NCBI GenBank assembly: GCA_013365365.1
Contig: JABVXU010000228.1
Location: forward strand, 1 to 64,000
Reading direction: 5' to 3'
Length of the DNA stretch: 64,000 nucleotides
From: Cruorifilaria tuberocauda
Taxonomy: Eukaryota > Nematoda > Chromadorea > Rhabditida > Onchocercidae
Below the pieces are notes generated by a model that was not told where the DNA came from, searched no databases, and was given only the letters and a program-made list of their open reading frames with translations. Below, in pieces: positions 28,229-41,026 of the stretch (positions are counted from its first letter, which is position 1; each line of letters opens with the position of its first letter). Made by a program: the position numbers and the translations under genes.

Positions 28229-28624
28229 CGAGAAGGAAGTGCACAAGGAGCCTAGCATCAGCAGTGGCAACAACAATCGAAGCTGTGGTGCAAGCTTGAC
28301 AATTCTTCTAAGTGAAGGAAACCATTCATTAGAAATTATTAATTTTCTGGTGTTGAAGCAGGAGAGGAGACATGATCACCCCATTGATCATTCCTTGGCT
28401 TTATCAATGGGTTCATTCAGATCAGTTCTCGTAATTAATCATGAGATTTGGATCGTATCACTGTTACCGTTATCATTATCATTTTCATCCCTGTTAATCA
28501 CTACTGCTGCTACTACCACTACTATTACTGTCATCAGTAGTACTAGCAGTACTGTTAGTATCAACATTGTTTTATTATTATCACTATTGTTGTTGCTATC
28601 ATAAATATAATTATGATATGAGTG

Positions 28625-31600
28625 ATGGACACTGAGAAGGAAACGAACAAAATTTTCATCTTCGGCTTATGTATTCTTTTCGCATGGATGATTATTATTA
28701 TTATATGTGCAAGTCCAACGGTATGTTTAAACTTTTCTTTCGTCCTTCCTTATTTTATCTTATCATCACACAAACTTTGTTTTTTGATTGAAATTTTTGA
28801 ATGAAACCAAGTTAATAAATATAAATGTTTGAAAATCGTAATTATTATCAAATTAATTGATGTTATCAAATAACAACAAAGCATTTAAAAATCCGAACAA
28901 AATTTATAATGTTTGTTTAAGTATATATTTTCACGATATGTTCTGAATTTCATCTAATTAAAGAAGCAATTCATTTCGTACAACAAAGAAAAAATAACTT
29001 TGTTTATTTATGCATTATAACAATTATTTAAACTGTAAATTTATTTATATGAAGCGAAAGAGATGAAAAATTGTCGAATTATGAAGTGAAAATGTTAGAG
29101 GGATGAGGCAGGGAAGCTCACAAGTTAAAGTAATTAATTTTCATGTTCAAAGTAATCATTGCATTGCTAGGCAGAAAAATGCTTTTAAACTACTAAATGT
29201 AATCTCAAACAAAATTATTATGGTGCAGTTTGACCCAGGGAAATTTACTTGTGTGACTAGCTCAAGCACAATAATACGACTTTCAAAATCAATTTTGGTA
29301 TTAAAAAAGTTCAGTAGCATAATTTTGATCAACTGTTCTATTAATGCTTCAAGGTGAATATTCTTATATGGAAATCAAAAATTGTGATATATTTTTCTCG
29401 TCTTTCGAGTTTTTTGTTGAGTGAATTTAATTTGAGTGATTTAAAACCAGTTAGAATGAATTTTTAAACAAATAATGCTCTAAAACAAAGAAAAGTTGCG
29501 GAGTTTTAAAGTTCAGTTTAACAGAAAAAAATCTTTTTTCTCCTGAAATTTCTGGAGTTCGACAGCTAATCCGTCAACTAACCGTCGTTATATCTTGTCT
29601 GCTAATCTTTCAAAATTCCAAAAGTATTTGATTGCTTTCAGAAAATTCCAAAAATTTTCATCTTTATGCAGGAATTTCAAATTATCCGTTAGATTTAACT
29701 GATAATTTTCTACAATCTTTTTCTTTTTTCAATTATTGTAAAGAACCTAAGTAATTATTCAAATTCCTTAAAACGCAGGATATCACTTACTTCTCTTGTA
29801 ACTGATGCTTCTTTATGAATACTAGTAAATAAATAAATAATGTAGTCTTGATAATAACTATTAATAGCTAAATAATGATTGGCATTATGTCGATCAGTTG
29901 TTTTGTAATAATAATTATTGCATGGTAGCAAAATAGTAGTAATTCTTAAGAAATATATGAATAATAAATAAATAACAAATGATCAAAAATTAACCATAAA
30001 TAGAAATGATGAAAAGAGATGACAAATAATTAATAAATAATAAATAGTAGTAATAATTAATTATAATAAATAATAAAAATATTAATAATACTAATATTTA
30101 TTATTACTGTTTTAATAATAATAATAACAAACAATAGATTAGTAAATGAATAATAATCAGTTGTGGTAAATAATAATGAAAAAATAATTATTACTGGTAA
30201 TTGGAATCACAATAAATCATTTTTTAGTAAATAGTTATGGCTTCAATAAGCAATAATATAGCTGAAATCATGTTTTTCTGTAGAGATAATGTTCGCGAAG
30301 AATATAAAGCAAGGCTTATGTGTTTTAAATGCAACATTCTGTTTACTTTCATGAAATAATAATTTTGCCGAATTATCAAATTCATTACTTTAATTATCTG
30401 CTACAGAACTCATTATGAATGCATGGAATTTGTAGGGTGTATTGAAACCTTTGAAAAGCAAATTTAATGTCAGAATATTTTTCAATGAAATATAATGAAA
30501 GAGAGCTATAATTACAAATGAATATAGAGCAAATAGTGGGAAAATTATTCTTTTTATCGCTTTTCTTCTATCGAGTCGTTTCACTTAATTCCATCAATCT
30601 CATGACTTGAGACTCTTAAGTTATATAGAAGTTATATGCACTGATAAAACTGATTAAGGTTACATGAAGGGTGCTATCCAAGCCAGACACAAATAAATCC
30701 CGAATTCGAAAAACAAACCGAGATCAGTATGCGAAACATCTATTAAACTAATCACGAAACTGATCAGTTTTAGATAGGTCATCGATTGGAGATTTATTTC
30801 ATCTGAATTAGCTGAAATAAAATGAAGTTTTAACACTTCAAAAGATATACTGAAGTATTCCGAATAATGATAAAACCAGCGATTATGCATTTAACTTCAT
30901 GCTTTTTTCGTTCTTAAAGACTAATTCGTAATTGCAAGAATCAAATTCAAGATTGTTAAATAAGAAGAGAGTAGTTTTATGCTTCTCACATGCACTTTTC
31001 TTCCTTCCTTAATAACTGCATTTTATTCTGCTCATGCAAAATTTTACTTTTTCATGATAAAATTCTTTCATAAATCACATATATTGATTAAAAATGGAAA
31101 ATAAAGGTTTATAAAGTTGAATTTCTGAAAATGCTATTAATTTGTTACAAAAGAAATTACTTTTCTTCTCTTTATGCTTCTCTTATGTACTTTACCTGAT
31201 ATATTGAAAGGTTGAACAATATCGAATAAAAGTTTCATTGCAAATACAATCATTTTAACTCGGCACCATTTAACATTATGCAGCTAAGCACAAGTTTACT
31301 TAAGAAGAAAACATTCACTATAAAAATTCAGAATTATATTACAATTCGTTTTTTTAGCTTAAAAAAATTCATGCTTAATTATATCTTCTTTGCTCCAAAT
31401 AATGATAATTTTAGGTTATATTTGAAAATTTTTCACGAAATTTGATGAATTTTTCAACGAAAATTGAACTACTATTAAATGAATAAATTTCCCATTAAAA
31501 TTATGTTTCCAACATAAGTTATGTTAGAGTTTGCTTTGAAAAATGATAACAACTTTTTTAAACACTTTTTCAAGGTTTATTAAAAAATTTCTCCCCTTTA

Positions 31601-33223
31601 AGGAAGCGAGTAAAAATTAGTGGAGTAATGTTTTAATTTTACAAATTGTTATATGCGAAATGATATCACCGCCACTTTACCATTCAAGACTGTAAGTTAC
31701 AGAATGAACCGACATTACGATATAGAAGACGATATCAGGAGTGAAGAGAAGGAGATGAACTTAGAAACAATAATTAATCAAAGATCTATTTGAAACTATG
31801 CGAAGGCTTCAAACATGAGCTCGGTGTGAACATTAATAATTCCAGTAATTTGGCCAAATCTGAAAGCTTTTTTTCAAAAAAAAAAAAAAAAATAATATTG
31901 TTTAAGAGAATTTGCCATTTGCACAGTAATATCGGAGCTCGAAATTGATACATGATTAGTCAGAACAGAATACTTTTTATTTTCAAAGCAAATTCAACAG
32001 TTAGATTTAAAAACTCTGAACATTTGTTTTCTGTTATACTTTGAAGTTAATCTATCTATCCGTCTAATTTATCGCTTTTCTTGATTAGCATCAGGTTTAA
32101 AGTTCTTATTTTTCGATGAGAACAAGTGACATGCCTTCAAAGATTCATTAAATCCACCAAATGAATTGTTAAATCAGTTCACAGCTGTTCGAAAATTTTA
32201 AGCTTACTTAATAGATTTGCAATTTATCTAGCTCAAATAGTACTTCTTCCATTCATTTTTAATCTAATAAACTGTTTAATAATTGCAAATCAGTAATTAT
32301 CAGTATATCAATTAAAACAACTCTCTGATGGATATTCATGGAAATTTCTAATATCTATATCAGAAAATATCAAAAAAAAAAGAATTTATCGAACCATTTT
32401 GTTTATATAAATATAGTATCGGAGAACCAACTTCTATTGTATTATTACTTTTAATTAATTAATGAGAAATATTTTACTCCTGTCGAGTTTTTCTTTTTCT
32501 TCTTTTTTTGAGTATTTTACTAATGCATCGCAACAGACGAAAGATGAATGACAATGGAAGAAGGGATGTATCATTTTTACGTTTTTTATTTGCTTTTCAG
32601 CTCTTCCGGAATATTCTCTACCGGTGGTTCTGTTCAGTTGTAAGAAGACGCGAAGCGAAATCTAGAATGCATTGTGGAAGTTGTTTACAATTAGCACATG
32701 TGATTGCTACTGAGCCTTCTAATATTATGCTTTCTCAAGCATTTGGCAATAACTTTCATTTTCTTATCAAATCGATCGAAGAGGTTTGCAAATTATTTAT
32801 GTATTATTGTTTTTATTTTTCCCTTGCCTTATCAAAAGATTATATAATTATGGACATTATGAACTGTAAATAAATAAAAAAAGCAATTAATATCTTACAT
32901 TTATAATAAAATATACGACTTTAATTTTCAAACAAACAGTGAAATAATTAATATGGGGATCATTTAATATTTAAAAAGTAAAGGAACATATGACGAGAAA
33001 CTGTAATGCAATATGGAAGGTAAATGTTTCCTTAAATTTTTTACTGTTTTTTAAATTTTTGAATGGAATAAAGTTTAGTCAGATTGGTTTAATCAAGAAG
33101 GAAATTATGTTATTGCAAAGCGAAGAAATGAAGTATTTTTTGAAGTTTAATAAAGAAAGAAATTTTATTAAGGAATCACAGTCGGCATCGATAGTTCAAC
33201 GCGAAGGTTCGGATATATGCTAA
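28625..33223 (+). CDS. Small single-pass membrane protein, unrecognised (tentative three-exon gene)
   Basis: Model: exons 28625-28720, 32601-32783 and 33182-33223, each ending at a codon boundary, 106 aa. Exon 1 begins MDTEKETNKIF, then IFGLCILFAWMIIIIICAS (one strong hydrophobic span, residues 11-31), and ends at an ACG/GTATGT donor. Exon 2 follows a good TTTTCAG and is basic (WFCSVVRRREAKSR). It continues CGSCLQLAHVIATEPSNIML, then QAFGNNFHFLIKSIEE, and a GTTTGC donor. Exon 3 reads SASIVQREGSDIC and then TAA. Positive charges just after the hydrophobic span suggest an N-out signal anchor with a cytoplasmic tail. No family is recognised. The 3.9-kb first intron makes the link between exons 1 and 2 the weak point. 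Exon 2 alone could instead start at the in-frame ATG at 32523. Confidence 0.42.
29819..30230. repeat. AT-rich simple sequence, AATA/AAT/TAG-type repeats
   Basis: About 400 bases dominated by interrupted AATA, AATAAT and TAGTAAT units, with almost no G or C. It is imperfect microsatellite-like sequence inside the proposed long intron of the small membrane protein gene. Confidence 0.8.
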
Positions 33224-35797
33224 TATGTTCAAACTGATAAGCACACAATGGCATATGCTGTGATTCCTATCAGAGCGCCTCAATAATGCAATGAAGAGTA
33301 GAAAAGTATGGATTTTGTTCCGAAATTTATTCTTAATATACCTCATACCTCACCATATTATGGCATCCATTCACTTTTTTCCTTTTTTCTCTAAAAATTG
33401 TGCTCAATTTTGTCTAATCATTTTTGCATATATAAATCTTTTTTCATTCATGTAAAATTTTCTGAAAGCTTAATTTTTTCATTTGATAAATAGACCGACA
33501 TTGATCAATGCTTGGCAAATATTTAGTCCTGAAAATTGAAAAAAAGCAAGAAAAATGATTGATTGATAATTTATTCATAGTAACTTTTTCGTCTTTTCCG
33601 GTATAAAATTCTCTGTTTATCCATCTTATCAGTTTATATTACATTTCTTTTTTATTCTATTCCTCGTTTTTTCTTCCTTTTGCTATTCCTATTCTTTTAA
33701 AAGTGTGTATCTTTTCATACTGTGCAAAACGCGAAATTTATTTCTTTCATCTATCCTGAAATTGGTGGATAAGCAAAGAATATATTTGGGGCGATATCAC
33801 TTCTATTTAAATGACCTACACTTCTTGTTTAATAAAAAAATTAAAACTGAACATAATTTGGGTCATTCCGTAAAATACGTCATATCATTATGCGATTCAG
33901 CATGTTATTTGACGAAATCTTCAAAGTAAAGGAAAAAACGATGATGAAAACTTTCCAAATGAATATATTAATTAATTATAAAATCGGAAAAATTAATATA
34001 TAATCGATCATTATTTACTTAAAAAGATTAGAAGTACTAATTCTTTAAAAATTTCGCAGTAGAATTAATTGATGATAACAATATTAATTATGCATCAACA
34101 GATATGTTTCTTTGAGGTTCATAGCATCAACTTTTGGATTTTATTTCAAATATTAGCAGAATGATATTATCATGACGTAGCCCCAAGCCATGCAAAGAAC
34201 TACATCTTGTATTGTAATTTTATCGAAAAGTTTTCACAACAAAAAATTTTATATATTATTTTATCTTTCCCCTATTGCGTCACTTGTATTCCTCATTTCG
34301 CACCTTTTTTATACTTCCCTTTATTTCAATTTACTTATTTGCTATGAAGCTTTGCTAATGAACATTTCAAAACCTGGAAATACAAAGCACCTGTTCCTCT
34401 GTACAAATGACGCATATAATCGTTATTATCATTTGCATATCTTGAAAGAATTACTCAACATCACTAATTAATAATGACGGTAATTAATAATAGTAATAAT
34501 AGCTAATAATAATGGATAAATAAATGACTAAATAATAAATAAATAAATGAACAAACATAGAAATCAGTAGCGTTACTGAATATTTCTTTAGTCTTCGTTA
34601 AATTTAAAATATAACCATTGAGAACAATTTGAATGTGCCTTCAATTTTCACTTAGATCTCAAGTTTTTCATTTTTTTTCTATATTAGATATTGGGAAACA
34701 GAAAAGTAAAAATATTCCCAATGGAAAAAATTTGACAGAGAAGATCGAGAAATTAATTATGGAAAAAAAAATTCCACCAAATTCCAGTCATTTCTCATTC
34801 TTCTGCTTTTATCAAATCAATCAGTAAAGAAATTTGTATTTTGCTGACTTATCAATATTTGTGTAATTGATATAAACTATTTTAGCCCGTTATTTAAAAT
34901 CGGCTAATTATCGATGATAGAAAACGTAATAATGGAATTCATTCATATTTCCTACATACATACATTTATAATAATAATTAAATCGAAATTTTTTCTACAT
35001 TAGCTAAAACAATCAATAATAACAGTTATTAATTGAAATATCTAGAAGGAATTTTGTACAGTATATACGTTAATCTTCGTCCATTAATGTAAGTATGAAA
35101 ACCTGTTTTTTTTCGTAAGGAACTTAGTTAATTCATAAATGTATTTGCTCAAATAATTGTTTTTGTGATGACTGGAATCATTAAAATCTAAAAATCAACA
35201 ATTATATTCATTTATATCGATTAGGAAAAAAAGCTACATGTTTTGATGCTTCTGCTAAAATGTTTTATCTTGTTGTATTTTTTCGCTGCAGTAATTTTCT
35301 TCTTTGTTTCTTACAAAGGTAGGAAAGAAAAGGAAACTAGATTGTATAAATCATATTTTTTATCTCTGTATGATTTTATATAACATTTAACTCGATCAAC
35401 TAGCATAGAAACTACAAAAAACTTTAAATCGTATGCTAAACTTAATGTATTTAATATAATAAATACTCATCCAATTATTATTTAAACAGTATTAGTCAAT
35501 ATTTTAGGCTTTCTTCACGATTGCGTCTTTAATGTTGCTTAATAATGGAGTTATAGAAAGTACATAATTAAAACAACGTAATAAACAGAATAAACAATAT
35601 TACAGAACTTTGTCATTAAGATTTCTGATTCCTAATATATAACATATAGTGTGAAAAGCATGAATCATTAAAATAATATTCGAGCTCTCTCAGTTGATAA
35701 TGATGACTTTATGATGATAACTTTATATTGAAAGAAAAAAGTCCTTGGTTTATGCTGGCTTTTCGTTTTTTTACTAGGCAGTTATGATAAGCAAATA
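33224..35797. other. Spacer between the small membrane protein gene and the 3' end of gcs-1
   Basis: AT-rich, with further AATA-type simple sequence at 34480-34555. No exon-like segment was found on either strand. The right part should contain the 3' UTR and downstream flank of gcs-1. Confidence 0.5.
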
Positions 35798-35871
35798 ACT
35801 TTAAGCAATTCACGTAATTCAACACCTCCATGCGATCAATCATTTTGCTTTTTATGGCTCACAATCAAGCT
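35798..35871 (-). repeat. Direct repeat unit 1: terminal codons and 3' UTR start of gcs-1
   Basis: A 74-base segment with a near-copy at 35989-36061 (about 9 in 10 bases alike by eye). On the minus strand it covers the last 12 codons of gcs-1 ([11 protein letters not shown]), its TGA and the first bases after the stop. Confidence 0.85.
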
Positions 35872-38800
35872 TTCTTCGGCTCGACGAACTGCCAATGGTA
35901 TACGTGAGTCAGTTTTTGTACGATAATTACCCAATAACTTGGGACAAGATGTTACTCCTTTTGATATGCTATCCATCTGCAATAAAAAACTTTAAGCAAT
36001 TCGCATAATTCAACGCTCCATGCAATCAATGATTTTGCTTCTTATGGCTCACAATCAAGCTGCAGCTATGAAAAATAAAAATTACCAATGGTGAACTGAA
36101 ATGAAATATATTTGTTAAACCATAACTGATTAATTGCAAAAAAGCTGTAATATAAAACTTAGTAAGTCATCAGAAAGTTATTAGATTTAAAAATAATTAA
36201 AAATCGAAACAAATAGATGTGCTGGCAGGGAATAAAACAGGCAGTATTTTTCTAAAAAATTGAAAATATGGCTCGTGAAAAGCTAAAGCTGACCTTTTTC
36301 AATAAGTCGTAGATAACACGATCTCCTACATATGAATCATGTTTATAATCAGGATGTTCATCAATAAACTCCCTCATCCAAGCAGCTAATGTTTGTAACT
36401 CGCCAGAGGCTCGTTTCTAAAATTCTTGACATTTCTTAAAACTTGACAACAATTAGAGATCAAAATCATTCTTGCATCACTCCTTAAATTTAAATGAATT
36501 GTGAAGTGATACCAGCCAACCTGTATAAAACTTAAATATTGCGATACAGTGCATCGCGAATCCACGTCAACATCAGCACTATCCAAATATTGGCGCATCA
36601 ATGGTATTAATCCTGGAAAATCATCGCCATTCCCTGAAACGATTTCCTAAACCGTAAATTTTGAAACTAGAAAATCAGTGGTTTGGGCACATTCGATGAA
36701 AATTATAATACAACATACTATGATTAAAATGCAAGAAATTCGGCAAAAATGATAAAATCCAAAACCAAATCGCTAAAAATAACTTATTTAAACGGAAATA
36801 ATAAATTGGAGAGTATGGATAACAATTATAAGCGGATCAAGTCACATTTGATCAATGGTGATTTCAGTAAAGCTCCAAATATAACCGTTAATAATTTCAT
36901 TCACAGTCATCTCCACCACATCGTCAGAATCAGGCGTACAGTTGACTCCTCTGGCACATGGTGGTGAATTGCAGGTTGCAATACCTTTACGAAAAAGTAG
37001 TTTTTGTTCCATTATCGCATTACGACGCTGTGCACGTTTCATATTTTCCGTAACAGCAGAAATAGGTAAAATCAAAACGATACGAAATGATATCATCATC
37101 CTGGAAATTATATTGTTTTGCAAAATACTGCCTTCAAAACTTCTGTTGGCACGAAAAGGGAAGAAGAATACTTTAAGCCTGTCAGGAATACTGGAAATGC
37201 TAGATTTGAAATAGAATGCATAAAGTAACCAAATCCGACAGACTGACAACCAAAAATTTAAATTATACTGAAAAGTAGCAACCTTCACTATTCAAAAACA
37301 AAGTCAAGTCACTCATCTAAAGGTGTTGACATTACAAAAAACTTATTCTAATCGGAAAATCTAACTTACTAGTCGATACAACTGAATAAAAAAGGAATCG
37401 TATAATACGCTGTGTTAACCGCAATGTTTCAACTTGATCATCTAAAAGAGTGTTAAGACTACCTTGTTAAAAGTACAACGAAACAACAATAAGCTGCATT
37501 TTCGAAATCTGTTAGTTGCACTTCAGTTGGTCGAAATTCAACGCGCCAACCAATTTCTGGTGAATCAGGTGGAGGTGGTTTGAAACGCATATTCATCCAA
37601 TTCGAGCTTTGAACTGTTTCAAAATGTTCAGTTGTCTTCATATCATCTTGTTCAATACGTTCACGATATACCTGCAACCACAGGAAAGTAATGTTGAAGT
37701 AAGGCGACCAGACACAGATTTTGAATAATAGTACTATAAGTTCTACCTAAAAATTATTCTTATCTTGAATGCTGACAAGCTTTCACAAAAACTAGAAGAA
37801 ATGAATTATTTCCAAAATTTTTACAATCATTTATTATGTATGAATAAAATTAACCTGCAAAGGATCGCGAGTAAACATGTGAGCAACGTGTTGGGCAAGA
37901 AGATTATCAATTCCACCATCTATTAACTGCTTATAAATCTTATCGTCATATTGAAGCGGTATATCGTTGTATCTGAAAATGATAGCCTCATCCTTAACAC
38001 TGTTCGAAGCATTTATTCCTACCATACAAAATTTAAAAATTACACTTAATAAAAATAAAAGATCGTACATTATTAGGTGGTTTTCGATGTTTTTAAAGCA
38101 CTACGAGATAGAAACATAAATATTAAATTTAAAAGTAATAAAATACAATGTTAGCAACACAAATCAAAGGAAACTGAAATGCAAAAAAATAAACTACAGT
38201 ATTCTGTAAAAAATAAACTACAATGGGGGAAATTTCTTAGTGAAATAATGAAAGCGAGAAATGTTATACAAATTTATATAATCTCAGTAAAAATGGCAAA
38301 TATAACTAACGATTCAGAACAGGGATAAATATAACAATCAGTAGTATCATATCGGCTTTTCTCCAATACAAATTTATTATTCTTCAATGGCACCAACCCT
38401 CTTTCCTCAGCAGTACGATCGTCAACACTCTTGAATGGAAAATAGATATTTAAAATCATATGTGTAAAAGAAACTGACGGATTTTTTATTGTTGCTCAAT
38501 ATGAAGAAAATAGAAAAGAAAACCTTTCTAGTATCCCAGACGTAGACAACACAACAACTGAATTATAAAATTATCATTCTTAATGAAGATATTTAAAATT
38601 AGAGCAAAAAGTTTTTTTGAATAATGAAACGTATTTCACTAATATATGTTTTTTATTTTACCGCCGATATGACATCCCAACGAGAATCAACATCAGCTAA
38701 TCGTGATCGAAAAATAGGTGTCGCAGCAGATAATGCTAGTAATACGGGCGTCACTGGTGTCAACTGATCATATAACCAACGTGCTTCATCAATATTGACA

Positions 38801-41008
38801 GCCTAAATTAACAAAAACACCGATGAACAAAAAGGTTTTTTCAAAAAACCATTAAAATAGGTTCCATATCGCATGCACATAAAGATCTGCTTTTTGACAC
38901 TCGCTAATTTATCTTAGGAAATTAATAAGCTTTCATTTTTATAAAGATTAATAAAAATAGGCATGATATACAAATAAAATTTTCTTTTCCTATAAGTAAA
39001 TCTTTAAGAGAATTGAAGAATAAAGGAGTCACCTGAAAAGTGACTTGCAAACAACAACATCCCATTCCGAAACCCATATGATCCATGTAAATATGATCTG
39101 GTTTCGCAGCTCCTTCAGACTGACTCTTATCCTTTACCTTGGTAAAATTTTCCTGAAATAATAAAAAAATTATGTACGAACAACAAAATATCACTAATTG
39201 CATTTCCTTAATCAATTTTAGCGCCGATTCTTCGCCGAAAATTATATCAATTATTCTGCAAATACAAGCGAATGAATTACAAAAACTTAATCATATTTTC
39301 ATAGGTTGTTGCACCACAGAGTGTCCTCTATTTAGATACCAAAAACAAAATTTCCACTCTCTTGAAACACTATAATTAACAAGCAATAAATAATGCGTTT
39401 TATATGTCAGGCTCTAAAACACACCTCAAAATTGTTATGCAAATGTTGAGTCGTCGGAAGGATACCTGGTATGGATTTGGTGTATTGATATCTTTATATA
39501 TTGGTACATTTATGGCAACTTTTTCACCACGACGCTGTCTGATGTTTCTTACCAAATTCCGAAATCTGAAATTGTTTCCTTAAAATGAAATGAATTAACA
39601 TCTAAAATAACAAGGGAACTGAAAATTTTCATAATTTGAAATAATGCCATACATCATCACATTTCCGAAAACATTGCAAAACAACATTCCATACCTAGGA
39701 TGTCCCGCGTAAATTGCTTCATCAGGAAAAAATAACGAGCAGCCACAGCTCTTATCATCATCTGGACGCGGTTCATACGAAGGAGAGGTGAAATCTGGAG
39801 TACCTAGAGCTGGGAATGATATTGTCATGATCGATTCATCATCTTTCAACAATCGTGCAACTTCAGCTCGACGAGATATCATATTACTTTCTACCACATT
39901 GAAGCATGCTAACAAGCCTGAATTCGGGAATAACGCGTAAAAGATCTTGGATTGGTGGAAATTATCTAAGTTTTTCCAGTCATGACTTACTTTATGTTGG
40001 AGAATAATACGCATAATTCCGTGCTAAAAAAACATGAAACATACAAAATATGAATTTTTTAAACCATGCAAAAAGATTGCAGGAAAAAACATATAACCTC
40101 CATAAGGTGCTCCCGGTGTTCCTTCAATCATGTATGCAGCAAACTCTGGACGCCACAAGCAACAGTTTTCATTACCCAATAATGCATTCAGTTCTTCGCC
40201 AGCTTGCAATTGATTAAGAAGTTCTTCTGCTCGTAAGCTTACTCGAACCTAAAAAATTCTAGCAAAAAAAGCCAATTTACAATGTAACTGCGATCTAGAG
40301 GTACACCGTAATGTAAAATATATTTCTTACCATATAGTAAGTGGTCAATGCCGTTAATAAAATGATAAAACAACACACTATCAATGGATGCTGAATTATG
40401 AAAGAGATTTACAAGAATCGCTTTTCTTTTTCCTTCATTGGATTTTTATCTATTTTTAATTTAACCCAATAACCTTCTTTGCCTCATCATCAAATTTAAC
40501 AATTGTATATTCAATTTCATCTCCCCATTTCAACTGATCACCTTCACGCCCTTTTAGCCGATGATAGAGAGCAATGAACTGTGCGATCCCGTGCTCCTTA
40601 AATGGAAAAGTTGCATACAATTACCATCCTACTATTCAGTTTTAAGTATGTAGTATTTTTCTCAAAAAAAAGAGAAAAAAAATCGTCAAGTATCCCTGAT
40701 AAATTGCAAAAGAATACTGCAAAAAATCACTATTTATAAGAAAAAGGAACTAACGAAAAATAAATAGATAGACTTTAACATTTTAAACTTTAAAAACAAT
40801 TATTGTGGTATAATATGTACCGAATCAATGTTGCAAGGTGTTTCATTACCATGAACACTGATATCAGCTAAATAATCCAAATATATCAGGCAAATATATA
40901 TTTAACTATCTCAGATCAAAGTAAGAATCTAACACTTACTTTAATATAATCAACGTAGGGTACTATTTCATTCCATGATAATGGTGTCCCAAGCGTTAGC
41001 AAGCCCAT
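35836..41008 (-). CDS. gcs-1: Glutamate-cysteine ligase catalytic subunit (gamma-glutamylcysteine synthetase)
   Basis: Fourteen minus-strand exons: 41008-40940, 40596-40474, 40248-40098, 39917-39695, 39565-39466, 39152-39033, 38802-38662, 38429-38311, 37972-37855, 37671-37463, 37100-36886, 36633-36521, 36416-36294 and 35976-35836. All join in phase and give 654 aa, the usual size for animals. The enzyme makes gamma-glutamylcysteine from Glu, Cys and ATP, the rate-limiting step of glutathione synthesis in the cytosol. Seen: N-terminal [30 protein letters not shown] (active-site acidic block); [120 protein letters not shown]. All family blocks occur in order with none missing. In C. elegans the gene is induced by SKN-1; no site is claimed here. 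It is divergent from the zyg-11 gene. Confidence 0.97.
35989..36061 (-). repeat. Direct repeat unit 2: duplicated gcs-1 terminal exon piece inside its last intron
   Basis: A near-copy of unit 1 located in the intron between the last two gcs-1 exons. The frame is kept as [11 protein letters not shown] plus TGA, so the stop codon is also duplicated. Directly 5' on the minus strand, CATAGCTGCAG gives an AG acceptor. Splicing there from the previous exon (phase 0) would add only LDCEP before a stop. Confidence 0.8.
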
Positions 41009-41021
41009 GTTGATTCCAAAT

Positions 41022-41026
41022 CCTAC
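41022..41026 (-). promoter_or_regulatory. Putative spliced-leader acceptor of gcs-1
   Basis: On the minus strand ATTTTTGTAG ends 14 bases before the start codon. This is a good nematode 3' splice site with no matching upstream exon seen. Such a short leader fits trans-splicing (inference). Confidence 0.4.

Noticed and set aside
28239..28604. 121-codon plus-strand frame next to the CA repeat
   Set aside because: The second half is Ser/Thr/Leu low complexity from trinucleotide-like sequence. There is no domain or splice support, and the only confident coding nearby starts at 28625.
36842..37214. Plus-strand frames across gcs-1 exon 11
   Set aside because: They are shadows of the minus-strand exon, which matches glutamate-cysteine ligase in phase.
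37375..37440. Possible extra gcs-1 exon after an ACACAG acceptor
   Set aside because: Exon 37671-37463 joins in phase directly to 37100-36886 ([17 protein letters not shown]). That aligns residue for residue with the human enzyme, leaving no room for another exon.
40440..40480. Apparent frameshift in gcs-1 after DDEAKK
   Set aside because: A GT donor follows AAG at 40474, and the next exon (from 40248) continues in phase as [11 protein letters not shown], so the out-of-frame sequence is intron.
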